Assembly (NCBI RefSeq): GCF_965638725.1
Contig: NC_134982.1
Span: 46,795,182-46,859,181 of the forward strand
DNA length: 64,000 bases
Reading direction: 5' to 3'
From: Aptenodytes patagonicus
Lineage: Eukaryota > Chordata > Aves > Sphenisciformes > Spheniscidae
Shown: in pieces, positions 13,001-24,900 of the stretch
Position numbering within the stretch: position 1 is the first letter of the stretch
How the letters are laid out: each line of letters opens with the position of its first letter
The notes under the pieces: model-generated
The model's database searches: none
What the model was told of the DNA's origin: nothing
Seen by the model: only the letters and a program-made list of their open reading frames with translations
Position numbers and translations under genes: made by a program

Positions 13001-16000
13001 TGACAGTGTGGTTCACCTTCTGTCATTGTTTTGTGTGCATCTTCTGTGCTTTACAAGGTAGAGCTAAATGGTTCCTACAGCAGTTTGCAGTAACCTGTGC
13101 CAGCGTGCAACAGCCTCTAAAGGAAGGACAGGATTAAAAAACAAGAGCAGACCTCAGCTAGTCTTCCAGGGTGAAAAGACACAGACCAGGGTTTAATTAC
13201 TAATGTAAAGCTTAACCCCTGCTTTGTGAGCTGGGTGAGTGGGGACAGAGCCCAGTGAGGGCTCCCTGTGCTAGCAGAGGTCCATGCAGGGACATCAACC
13301 CAGCCAAGCACTTTTAACAGGCTTGAGAAGCGCATTGCAAAAGCTAGCTTCCGTGCCCATGTTTCCAGTGTGGTACATGGGAAGCAGGGTGTCCAGCCTG
13401 GTTTGTAGGCAGCCCGCTCTGATCTCTCTGCACTGCCCTGCCCGCAGCTCAGGGAGGTGGGAGCAGGTTGTGGCTCCTTTGTGGTGCTCCCCCACTCCAT
13501 GATACATGCACAAACTTTTTTGCTGGGCTGAGTTCCAGGTTTGACTATTTGTAATTTATGCTGTCTTGCCTTCCAGAGAAAAGGCTGGAAGGTCTGAGGT
13601 GTTGCAAAGATATTCAGTCCCTTTGAGTTTTTAAGAGAAGATTATTCTTACCTGCTGTTTTTTTTCTGGAGTCAGCAGTCTCTGGCAATATTAATAAAGT
13701 GAATATACTTCTCTTCCCACATCTTACCAAGGTCTGACTTCAAAATAAGACCTTGCTACAGGCAGATGCCTTCCAGAATGCAAGCTGCTAGCAAACACAA
13801 GTTACAGCAATGGAAATCAGACTAGTTTTTAGAGCCAGGGTTCCCAAACCTCGATTCATGTGGGACTGCTTCCTGGATACTATGCGGAGTGGGCACCACA
13901 TAACAGAATTAATTTGTAGCACAGCACCTTTTATTTAATGGTATACTTCAATGAAAATGTTCATTATCAAGCCACATGTAAATGCTTCTTTGGATGCAAG
14001 TGAAAGGCTGAGAAGTTTATGAGAAGAATTCAGGTGGGTAGGCGGATGGATTTTACCCAGTCAGATCCCTAATGCTGTTGCATTTCTAGAAATAGATGGG
14101 AGGCAACTGCAGGGACTCTTTCATGGCTATTTCTAAAGCATGGCAGGAAACAGGGGATCCTCTTCTCTTATGGTATTAGCATGTAAGGTTGAGTAGGTTC
14201 ATTGCAAGGCAACTCTTTTTTTTTTAAAATCGCAACATGCTCACTTGTTTTCCAGTCTTTTTTGCTCAGTATAAGCAAACAACATCCTGGAGGTAAAATG
14301 AATTTCCCCAGCATCTTGGGTGACAGAACAGATACTCCATTATAAAATCAGATCCAGAAAGGAAGTGTTTCTTTACATTTTTATTGCCACAAATACTGTT
14401 CCCCATATGGTGGTTACAACAGTCACCATGTCCTCTCTTAAAGACAAGGAAAATGAGTAAAAGAATACATTAATCAGTATCCTCCGATAACTCTGCAGGC
14501 TGCAGGACGGTGGCTGAGGAAGCAGGACATGGGTCAGTGATGAATGCAGCAAGAATTCTTGGAAGAGAAGGATAGCAATGGCAGGAGTGCTGGTCCTGTC
14601 CTATGCAATAACACGCTATGTTTGTCAGCATACATTGCTGGACCAGTGGTGTCTGCACAGCTGCTGACATACCTCTCTTCTTGAGCTTGCACAGAGAACA
14701 AGCTTGGCTTTTGAACTTCTATGAGAATAAGAAAAATGTCTCTGTCTGCATTAATTGTGTATCTTAAAATATGCTGATCCCTTTGATTATGGTACAGGTT
14801 ATTGTTTCCAGGGGGAAGAAAATAAAATATCTTGCCTATTTTAAAACTGAAGATCTGTGATAATAAGGAAGTTCAAACAGCTCTAAGTGAGCCCTAATGC
14901 ACTATTACATTTTTTAAAGAACAACTATGTAGGAAATTCACCATCATTTTAATTGAGGGAGACTATTTTTCCTGACAGCAGCTGCACTATGTGTACTTAC
15001 AGATAAAAAACCCCCATGTTTTAGTGTTAAAAGATTCTACCAGCTTCACTTTTGATGCAAAGTTATCTTACCTCAACAGAAAAAAAAAATATTTTCTCTC
15101 AAATATTTCACTTTTTGCTATCAAACTGTGCTGAAAAATCTTAGTGGACAATATTTGAACCTATGTAAAAAGCCCCTACTACCAATTTTTTTAAAAACTG
15201 TAACTTGTGCTTCCCTGTAGAGATGTACATGCCACTAATCTTCTCCAAAAAATAGAAATAAATAAGTATGTCTAAATACTAGCTCAGATACAGTACTGTT
15301 CTGTTTCTAGTGTGACAATTAGAATACCAGAATTAAAGCATTTACTTAATTTGATAGGAGCATTGACTATCAGAGTGCACAACGTAGGAAACAGAAGCAG
15401 CATTTGGCTGTGTAACTCATTCTTACTCAAATATCCTTCTGAAAAAAGGATTAATAAGTCAGAAGAGAATATCAATTGTTTAAATGTAAATTAACTCAGC
15501 TTCAGTCTCTTAGTTTTAGAAGCAAGTTTGACACAATTAATTAAATATTCACGCTCCAAAGCAAGGACTTGTGAAGAGAGTTGAAGGAATGCATGTCAAT
15601 GAACACTAATGGAATTCAAAGCATTTTCTCTGATAGAAACTGATAATCCTGCCATCTTTAATGGCAGAGTTATATACAGAGACAGAATTGCACAGCTGGT
15701 TCCTTATAATAACAGCCAAACTGAATGGCAGGGGATCAGATAACCTCCATCTGTGGGAGACGGGCCCACAAGTGAAGAAAAGTAAAAAGTTACCTGGTGT
15801 TTTTCTAGTAACCATGTTCTCAAAGAGAAGCCTTAAGGCTGATGGTTGCACAGACTCTTTGGACCCCAAAAGAGAACATGTGGAGGGTTGATGCTCCACA
15901 TTATTTTCTTCCCTCTAACAAACAGTGTTCACAAGACAGGTAGGGACCAAAGGACCAAAGGGCTCATTCCCTCCATTCATCATACTGGAAGGAGGGAGCG

Positions 16001-16314
16001 AGAACTGCTTATTGGGAGCAGACAGAAGGAGGCAGAGTGAGTAGAAAATACAGTAGGTCTAGACAGAAATAGCTCTTCCTTGGTTGAAGGAGTACTTTAA
16101 AGCACGGGATGAGGAGTATTGCAGATACCTAGTCTTTTGCAGCCCTCTCACTTTTTAATGCATGGAGGTCAGAGCACCGTTTTTATAGAAGCAAATCCTC
16201 CATCTCCAGTGAGCTCTGATTCAGGCAACATCTCAGAATCTTACTACTAAAAGGATTTCCTAAATTCAAACAGTATAAAATAAATTGTATTTATATAAGA
16301 GTTTTCCAGTTTTA
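10041..16314. other. Intergenic sequence, no gene seen
   Basis: About 6.3 kb without a recognisable gene or mobile element. A moderately GC-richer patch at about 13,080-13,510 carries overlapping frames of up to 127 codons on both strands with no domain or codon signal. Frames here lie on both strands in equal measure, as expected of non-coding DNA. Confidence 0.55.
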
Positions 16315-16443
16315 GCTATCCAGCTATCTTTTTTCTGTCTGTTAAGTCTACAGTAGGATCCATAGTTACCTTGCATTGCAGAGATCATTTGCTAAGGAAG
16401 CTAACACTTTCTGAGACCTGCTCAGATAGTCAGCCTTAAACCA
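16315..16443 (+). repeat. Direct duplication, copy A (129 bp)
   Basis: This 129-bp block recurs 905 bp downstream at 17,220-17,348 in the same orientation with a single difference (T at 16,376, C at 17,281). Both ends are abrupt: the flanks (ttttagttttta side and ttacatta side) do not match those of the other copy. It resembles no known repeat class I recognise, has no terminal inverted repeat, and codes for nothing obvious. Confidence 0.97.
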
Positions 16444-17219
16444 TTACATTAGGCTTATTAATGAAATGCTCTATTTACCAAATGTACCAATTATAGGGCA
16501 ATAATCTAGCACTTAGTAAAGATCAGCCTGCCTTTGTCCTTACGTTTCCTTTCTAATCATTTGCTCTGACTTCCACTCAGGAAAAAGTGTAAAAACTTTC
16601 TTATTCCAGGTACCCATTTTCTTCAAATTAAGTATTTATGTAATGAAATGCATATAAATACAGTATTTGAAAACTTAGCTACTTGTAAATCACACTCAGT
16701 ATCTTTAGGAAGATCCCAGGTAAGCACATAATAACCAATAATAACTGTCTAGATTATTACATTAATCTACTAAGTAGTCATTCTATCCTGACAGTAGGCA
16801 GACTATTGTATCCATTTATTTTCAATATGTAAGAGTATGACTGAAATCATACCTGAATTGAATCGTGTTTCGTTGTGAACCATTTCTTTCATATTTGCCA
16901 ACCCTTGCTTTAGATTTTGGAAATAAATATTCAGCATGAAATTATAGCATGAAATAATCACACAAAAGTTGCCACTTCATAATGGTCCAACCACTGTTTT
17001 CTAACCTTTGTATCAACAGTACTGTAGGAAATGTTTTGGAGTTACATTTGGTTTTGGTGTATTTCTTGTACTTTGAGAACAGCCGAACACCATTAACATG
17101 TACCCTTTCATAATCCTGCACAGCAAGCCAAAGAAGAAAATAACAGCTCTGAATCTCCAAGATAAATCCTCACTCAAGAACATCTTGGACTTGTCCTGGA
17201 CAGTTTGTCCATGTACTTT

Positions 17220-17348
17220 GCTATCCAGCTATCTTTTTTCTGTCTGTTAAGTCTACAGTAGGATCCATAGTTACCTTGCACTGCAGAGATCATTTGCTAA
17301 GGAAGCTAACACTTTCTGAGACCTGCTCAGATAGTCAGCCTTAAACCA
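17220..17348 (+). repeat. Direct duplication, copy B (129 bp)
   Basis: Second copy of the block at 16,315-16,443, 128 of 129 bases identical. The near identity means the event is recent relative to the neutral divergence expected of this DNA, or that an assembly step copied the sequence. The 776 bp between the copies (16,444-17,219) is not itself repeated in the window. Confidence 0.97.
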
Positions 17349-18880
17349 ACTGTCAGATTCGGACTCATGAAAGAAGATTTTCACTCTTGTGCTTTGCTTC
17401 TTGGGCACTTTTGGGGTAACAAATGCTTCCTACCACACAACCAACTGGACGTGCAGGGCAGCGGGCTTGCTGTTTGAGGCAGTCACTCCCATCCCTTCCC
17501 TCCAGGGAGGCTCAGGAGTGCCTGTTTGCAAGCATCAAGGAAACACGCAGGCCAGGCTTTTCACAGGAGGCCTCACTGACCTAGCAGTGCAGCTCTGCTG
17601 GTCAAGGTTAACCCTAGATGATCAAATGTATAATAATTTGCAAAGAGAAAGTCTTGTTCCACCTTCATTTGTGCCCTGAGCTACCAAACAAGAACTCATG
17701 CAGAGTTCTTTTAGAAACAGGAAACAGTTTTTCATAAAAGATGTGCCTCAGTATGTCAGAAGATCTTAGAAAATGGTAAGCGAGCAGTTTATTTCTGCCT
17801 GCCTACATAAAAGACCTGCACTCGGTGCTATGCTTTACACTCTTTCAGACCCGTACAAGCACAGTGGGGTTTTTTTTCTTGTCAAAGGAAGCACAAATTC
17901 AACACCAGGTTTTAAGCTGTGGGCTTTAGGCCATAACAATTTTTGAAACATACTGTGAATTGTAACAACAAAAAAGATAATGCCTTTTCCTCCTGCAAAC
18001 CTGAGTTCAAGTCTTTCCCTAGGCTACAAGCAAACATGAACATGGAGCTCTGATCCTGCTTTTCCTCTTTTGCATACACCACAGAGCTGTTGCAAACCAG
18101 CATGACCTGCAACTTCTATAAAAGGGACCAAATGCCAGAAAAGAAGGGCAGTTTGTAAAGGGCGGGATGCAGCTGTAGTGAAATGCCCTGGGGAAGGGAA
18201 AGTAAGTAGGCAAGGAGAGTGGAGGTACAGTGGGAGGGATGTAGAAAGTAATTGCTTGTTTTGTGCCTTCCATAGTAAATGTTTAGTCCTTTTCACCAGT
18301 GAATAACCCATTTCACATAGGTTGTATTTTTTAATCCTCCAGTCAACATCCGAACCTGAACAATCTGTGCTGGCAGCAAATACTGCGAACTGTTTTGGAT
18401 TACAGAAACTATAGAGAATTTCCTTTCAAATTCTGCCTGGTAGCATTTAACTACTGCAAACATGAAGTCATGTGACCTTGCTGCATCTGGACACTAAAAC
18501 AAACTTCTTGTTAGCAATTTGCCTGAGAGCATCAGTGCTTTGCCTTGATTCCTTATGTCCTGGGCAAACTATAGGATTAGGACTCATGTCTGGCCATCCA
18601 GAAGCTATGTATGCATCAAACTGGGTGTGCGCTGCTTCATAAGTGACTGTAGCATTTTAAAAAGTTAAGGGAAAAAAGCTGCTAGATTCTGCATTCTACA
18701 ATTTATTTGATTCTTGGTTTCATGTTCTGGAAAGATCTAAACTTGAGAATATACATGTAACTATTAGGCCCAATACCCAAACTTTCTCAGGTTCCCATCT
18801 CCCAGCTGATTTCAGTTATGCACCTGAAATACGTTGGAATGGGAATCTGAAACCCCCAAGAGCAGAATAGTTCTGATGAG

Positions 18881-18917
18881 GAGTAAATGGTATTTGGTAA
18901 GGAGTAAATGGTATTTG
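18881..18917 (+). repeat. Two-copy 21-bp tandem repeat
   Basis: The block gagtaaatggtatttg occurs at 18,881-18,896 and again at 18,902-18,917, period 21. Minor slippage or duplication product. Confidence 0.9.
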
Positions 18918-21900
18918 ATGGGAAGTTTAGAGGGAAGAAAAAATGCCACAATGAGCAATTTTTAGCCATCTGCCCACCACCAAAACTCTCCCTCTTAGAA
19001 TCTTACACGCGTCAGTGGAGAAAAGGCTGAGCTCATGGGAACGGCTCTTCTCTCTATTTCTTACCCACCAAGGTGGATTAAAGGCTGCTAAAAATGTTTC
19101 ACTTTTTTGTAACACTATGTTTCCTTGTAAGTAGTCACTGGTGTTGCCACGGGTGAATGACAGTAAAAGAGATCCTTAGGTTCAGAAAGTAAAATTTCTT
19201 AGTAACATAGCATGAACAAGTTTGAAAACCATGCTGTGCCTTTCCCCATAGCTACCACTTGTCTCTTTTCTATAAAAATGCAAAGCAACTTCAGGATTGC
19301 ATCTTGTGTCAATAGCGAATGGTGAAGACAGAATATGCTAAATATTTTCTTTAAAAGGCTGTTATCCTGAACTGAGTAAACAAATCTGATGGTGTAACAC
19401 TAGGATTGACTCAGAAGCAACAGATGGGAGCAGGAAGACCCAGTTTCTGGAGAAACAATCACCCTCTTCATATTGCACAAACTCATCAAGACACATCTGG
19501 GGTATAGTTTCTTGGAAGTCAAACAAACTACTGCTCATGATAGTCCCATGGGCAGGGTGGGAGTCATGTGCCCCAAACCAGCACCGGCAAACCTTTGTTA
19601 GCCTGGAGGCTGACGCCATGCACAAACACTTTCATTGGGGATCTCTCCTTCCCTTGCTATTAGGTCTTTAGACTGTATGGCCGCCTTGCTGCATTTAACT
19701 TGGAAAAATGTATAAATAACTCAGACATAGAACAAAGTAGCATCTAGCAATATTCAGACATACGCAGGGGTTTGAACAAACCTCTAAATGAAGTTGATAG
19801 ATCCCACTTTCACTACAGCCTGGACAGCCAATTGTGTTCTGGTTACCTGTCTTATTTTCCATTGCACACATTTAAATAGGTCTTACGCTTCCCTGTAGCA
19901 GAGGTGTAGGCACTCCTCAGTCACTGATAATTTCCCCAGCAGGAAGCAAAACCTTTTTGGCATACAGAGTTATCTGTGTTTACACAGTCACACAACTTAA
20001 TTATTGACCACGACAACATTTTTTTCAAGTGATTACCTTTCTTACATGGATTCCCCTTCTCCAGCAGGATGGTGTTATGCTGTGTATTAAGAGGTCTTCT
20101 GCCAACCTAGGACATAGGATGTCTTGAGCTTGGATAGCAAGAGGCTAATGAATGGCCCACAGTTTCTTAGGGCTTCAACTTCCTTTCCACCTCCTCAGAA
20201 GCAAATACATATGTCTCAAAGCATCTCCATGGAAGACTGTTCCGTTGCCCTTTCCCACTTCTCTGCTTCTTGTATCACATAGTTTTCTTCTCAAGCTCTT
20301 TTCAGTACAGAAGGGTACAGTGCCATCCCCTGTGATTCTGTGAAGTTCAGATCTTATCACAAGACAACAGAGCGTGGGAAGTTTTCCGTAAATAGAAAGG
20401 CACTGAGTTCACTGCTAGTGAATAACGCTGCAGTTGTAAAGTATTTGTCCCAAAACAACAACTAAGATTAGCTTTCACAGGAGGAAAGAACAGGGTGACT
20501 CACCGTTGAAAGGCAAAGGTACTAATCAAAGGCAACTTTAGCAGCCCTGAAATGCAGCTTCCTCAGTGAGCGATGTCTCCTGCTGGGAGAGAAGTATAGA
20601 GCCTAACATAATCTACTTCATTTGGAAGTGAACTGCATCTCCCAGTCTGAACTGTACAGAAAGTAGAAGAAAATACGATGCTAAAAGTGTAGTCTAGCTG
20701 AAGGGAGAAGGAAGCAGGAGTTGTGTGTTGGACTAAAGGTTCTAAGCTGTATAACTGAGCTACCTGCGGTGGTGGTTCCCTCTGACTTCTAAGTACCCTG
20801 AATCAAATGATGAAAAGACTTTACTTATCAGGCGTAACTAAAAGGAGAAGTGCTCTCTTCCAACAGCCCTGTGAACAAGGCGTCAGGGGTCTGTTACCAG
20901 CAAACCTTATCCTACAGGCTAAAAGGCTGTCATGGACTTCCAGGTCTGGAAACAGGCAACAACCATAGTCTCATCCTGGAAAAGAAAGACCTTTCCAGCT
21001 CCATCCTTTCCACTCCCTCACCCTACCTAATGAATGAAAGCAGATACCTGTTTTGGCGAGGTGAGGCTTGTCAGGTCTTTTCATAAGTGTTGAAACAAGA
21101 TTAATTATTTCTGCTACTGCAGCCATTAGCTACACTCTCCACTAGCAACCACTCACAACAATCAAGAAAGGCAAATGTCTGAATTAGAAAGAACTGGAGA
21201 TGGACATTACTGTGCTCTTTTCCTTACAGAAGGTCCACTGGGGCCTTTTAAGACATATGTGGGAGGCTCTGCTGAGGAGCATGATGTCTAAAGGAGCCCA
21301 GAGTTGAACTCTGGCAACCATGGGTACTACTTCTGTTACCATGTTCTTTTATGCAGAATCTATATGGGAAGGCGCTCTCTCTCTTATGGTCTGCAAACTG
21401 GGACCGTGTTGTGGAAACACCAGAAGTAATCTCTTATGTCAAGAACATTGTGTTAGCCATTGATCTTTTCTCTTCTATGTTGGAGGCGCCAACTTTGCTC
21501 TTACATGAATGGTCACACGAAAACATGAGGCTCCATGTTCTGATTAATCTGTGAATGATGAGCTGAGGTTGCTCTTTGTGTCCTTTACAACTAAATCTGA
21601 GGCAAGATATTCACCAAAAACTCTTTTGCTGTCAAAATATATATAACCACTGTGGAAATCTGCCTCATTTGATGGATTTGTTTTTGTTACCAGCTTCCTG
21701 GATACCATCTACTTTGTTTATGAGGCAACACTTTTTTCCATGGTCCCAGCTTGTTGAACATGACCATTATAAGCACCTGTTTGTCTGATTTCCATTTATC
21801 TGTCAGTGGTGTTGCTCCTGTGTTTCCCTTTAGATTCATAAAGAGCCAGCTGCTACAGTGTGCCCTCAATTTGTGGTCAAGGACACCAGCTTCCTATGAG

Positions 21901-24900
21901 GCAAATAGGTTTTCAAGAGCTGTAAACAGATTATACCTCCAGAGTGACGGTTAAATGTCGGGGAAAAAAAAAGGTCAGGTATCTGGTACTGCCAAGCACT
22001 GCAAGGTCACTCTCATGAGCCCTGTTAACAGAGGGAATCAGAGCTCAGGAATTCATCATTGTCTTCTGGAAATAATGACTGGAACAGCAGAATTAAAATA
22101 GGAAAAGGCACAACATGTTTTGTATTAGGATTTTCACAGAAAATCTGGACAGACGCCCTCAGTGTTCTTTGTAATTTCTAGGATCACTGAAAAGAGGAAG
22201 AGGATCGCAGGCCAAGGCTCCGAGTTCCTTGATCCCAGATTTGATAGACCGAGGGCAGTTCGTAACTGATGGTTGAAGGCTGGAGGAAGGAAGCACAGGG
22301 CTGTACCGGGCTGCAGCTCTGCCCCTGGTCTGTGGGATCAGGCAGCTCACTGAGCCCCAGCTGCCTGGACAGAGCCCAGGTGCCGGGAAGTGGCCTAGGC
22401 AGAAAGAGCTTCTAGCAACCAAAAATAGGAGGGCATGGGAAACTGAGCAAGATAAAGAGATATGAGGGGGATCAGCCAAATGGGGTGAAAGGGAGATAAG
22501 AACAAATATACTCTAGAAATGAAAGAACAAAGTTTTAAATGAAGGAGAGTTACACAGCATTAGGCCCCTCTAGATAGTGCACCTGTAATCCCAGAGTGAA
22601 GAAATCCCAGTGGAGTCAGGAAGGGCACATGTTCCTCCCTGGAAGACTTCTGCCACCTCTACCAGTTCCTCAGGATGCCCCTACCTTGTTGAGAAACAAG
22701 AAAGGTAGTTCAGACTGTAAGGAACTGCAGCTTACCTGCCACAGCTATCTACAATATTTTATAACTGATGCAGCAGATATAACAGACACCCCGATGTAGA
22801 TAAAATTGCGTGAGCAAAATGTTTCTTTTACCAGTTTTACAGGGGGGAAAGAACTCTAAAAAAACAGAGCTGTGACCACACCAGAGTGCTCAGCAGTGAA
22901 GTATGTTAGTATTTCCCTGGAAGCAGAACACTCAGTTCAGGCACAATCACTGCATTACTCACATCTTTGGCCTCTCTGTTAATACCACAAGTGAAAGTGT
23001 GAAGTGTGGAGGTGGCTTGCACGCTGTATAATGCCAGGACTAATGTTTAACTTCCCATAGGCCAACTGGCCTGAAATCCTGGAACTGAGGTTAATGCATG
23101 CATACATGGAGCCACCTCCTATCTTTGCACAAGAATGCATAGGGGAATCTTTCTTGTAGCACTGGCAAGAACATTTACATTTCTTTTCCGATTCTGTAGT
23201 CATGATCTGAAATATTTTTTTTTCACCTATAATGATATTTTATGTCTGATCTTCATCTTTACAGTTCATTTCTGAACTCCTGTGATTTAGCTCTACTATC
23301 TGCAGTATCAAATTTAGGTTATTGTCAACAGGCTGCATTTTGAATCAAGATTAGAAATGTTCAAGTTCTCAGCAACCGCAAAATACTCTTCATCCGGAGG
23401 AGGATGTACAAGTATCTCTGAGGCTTTTTGATATCTACAGCACTTTTTGCCTGGTAAGGTTATGTGCTTTTAAGTTAGCACTAGCTTTGTCTTTGCAGTA
23501 GTATCTATGTTGTCATATATCAGAATCAGTTTAAACTGATTTAAACTTTTTAAGTTTAAAAAGGTTCTACTGGCTTATGAAATTTTATAAGATATTTAAT
23601 GTAATACTTGAGATAGTCATTCAACCCCTCTGTTTTATTTTACAAAAGTCAGTTTGTTTTTATTGCCCTATACAGAACTTCAAGAGTTTAATGGATGTTC
23701 TTTCTTTTCAGGCCAGTACCATCTAACTGCAGTGGCTTTAAGAACTGGTTATTTTCCATTTTGAACAACTGCATGAACTAATACCAATGACAGCAGAGAA
23801 AATTAAATAAGTAGAAATTTATGGCTAGCCAGTCTTGTTCTGCTTGGTCATAGTGATGATTCGCTCACTCTCTCCTTGTTCTCCTCTCCGTGCAATACTT
23901 GACACTGTGGTAGCTTATCTTTTCATAGAGAAACGGTTAATGAAAGCATTTTCTCTTGCGCAGAAGTTTCAGGGCCAAATGGAAACAATAGCTTGACCAA
24001 AAGTTAAAAGCCCAAGGACTCGCACTGCAGTTATTCTACACAGCATTGACTTTCTGTGTTCCTACATAAGAGCAAATTTCAGCATCACCTTCTTTGTGGT
24101 GCTCTGCCAAAGCAGAGGGTAAAAAATCCTCACTACATTGATCTCACCTCTCTGCTTGCTTGGTGGGCCTGGTTTGGAGCCAAGTCTCTGTTCCCTAATT
24201 CTACTGCAAATGGGAGGGAGGGAGGAAGCAGAGCCCGCTGAGAAGTGTGTAGACCTGAGGTCCCTCCTCCAACCTGAGAAGACATCAGTGAGCATAAGCA
24301 AAGCAAATGGCTTACTGTCAGGCACTGAAGGAATTTACTTTCTCCTGAGCCACCTCCTTCTCAGCGGTGGGGGCACTGTGACCTGGTAAGCACAAAGAGG
24401 AAGGCCAGCCACGCAGCATTACTCTGTGTGAGCAGAATAATTCCTTAAATTCTTTCTTTTTCTTAGAAAAGCACATTTGGGAAGGATTGTTTTAAGTGAT
24501 ATTTCCTTATTTTCTGTGCTACTGCAAAACTAAGCCTTTTCATTATTAAAACTGCATAATTGTCAGAAAACTCAGTGGGTGCTAATGCCTGTAGAGGCAC
24601 CTAGCACAAAGTGCTTCCCACCACGGAGAACTCAGTGCAAAAGGAGACCATCCTTCCCCCGTGACTCACACGAGCTGGTGGGACCACTTCTGCAGTTCTT
24701 TTCTTCACTGCGGCGAAAAGTGGAAGGGAAGGCCCCACGCTAACAGTGTTTTTTATATAAACAAGTCACAGAGAAACAAAGATCGTGATTCACGGAGGTT
24801 GCTATGATACCTGAATGGCGTAGACTTGGTGTCATTCACGGGAATGCAATCCCTGAATGTACAGTAGGATTTCCTTCTGCAGCCCGCAGGCAGACACAAT

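Noticed and set aside
13117-13500. 127-codon minus-strand frame in a GC-richer patch
   Set aside because: No recognisable protein and comparable plus-strand frames in the same place; treated as chance.
18189-18250. GGGA-rich sequence around 18,190-18,240 as a possible regulatory G-quadruplex
   Set aside because: The G-runs are separated by loops too long and irregular for a convincing G4.
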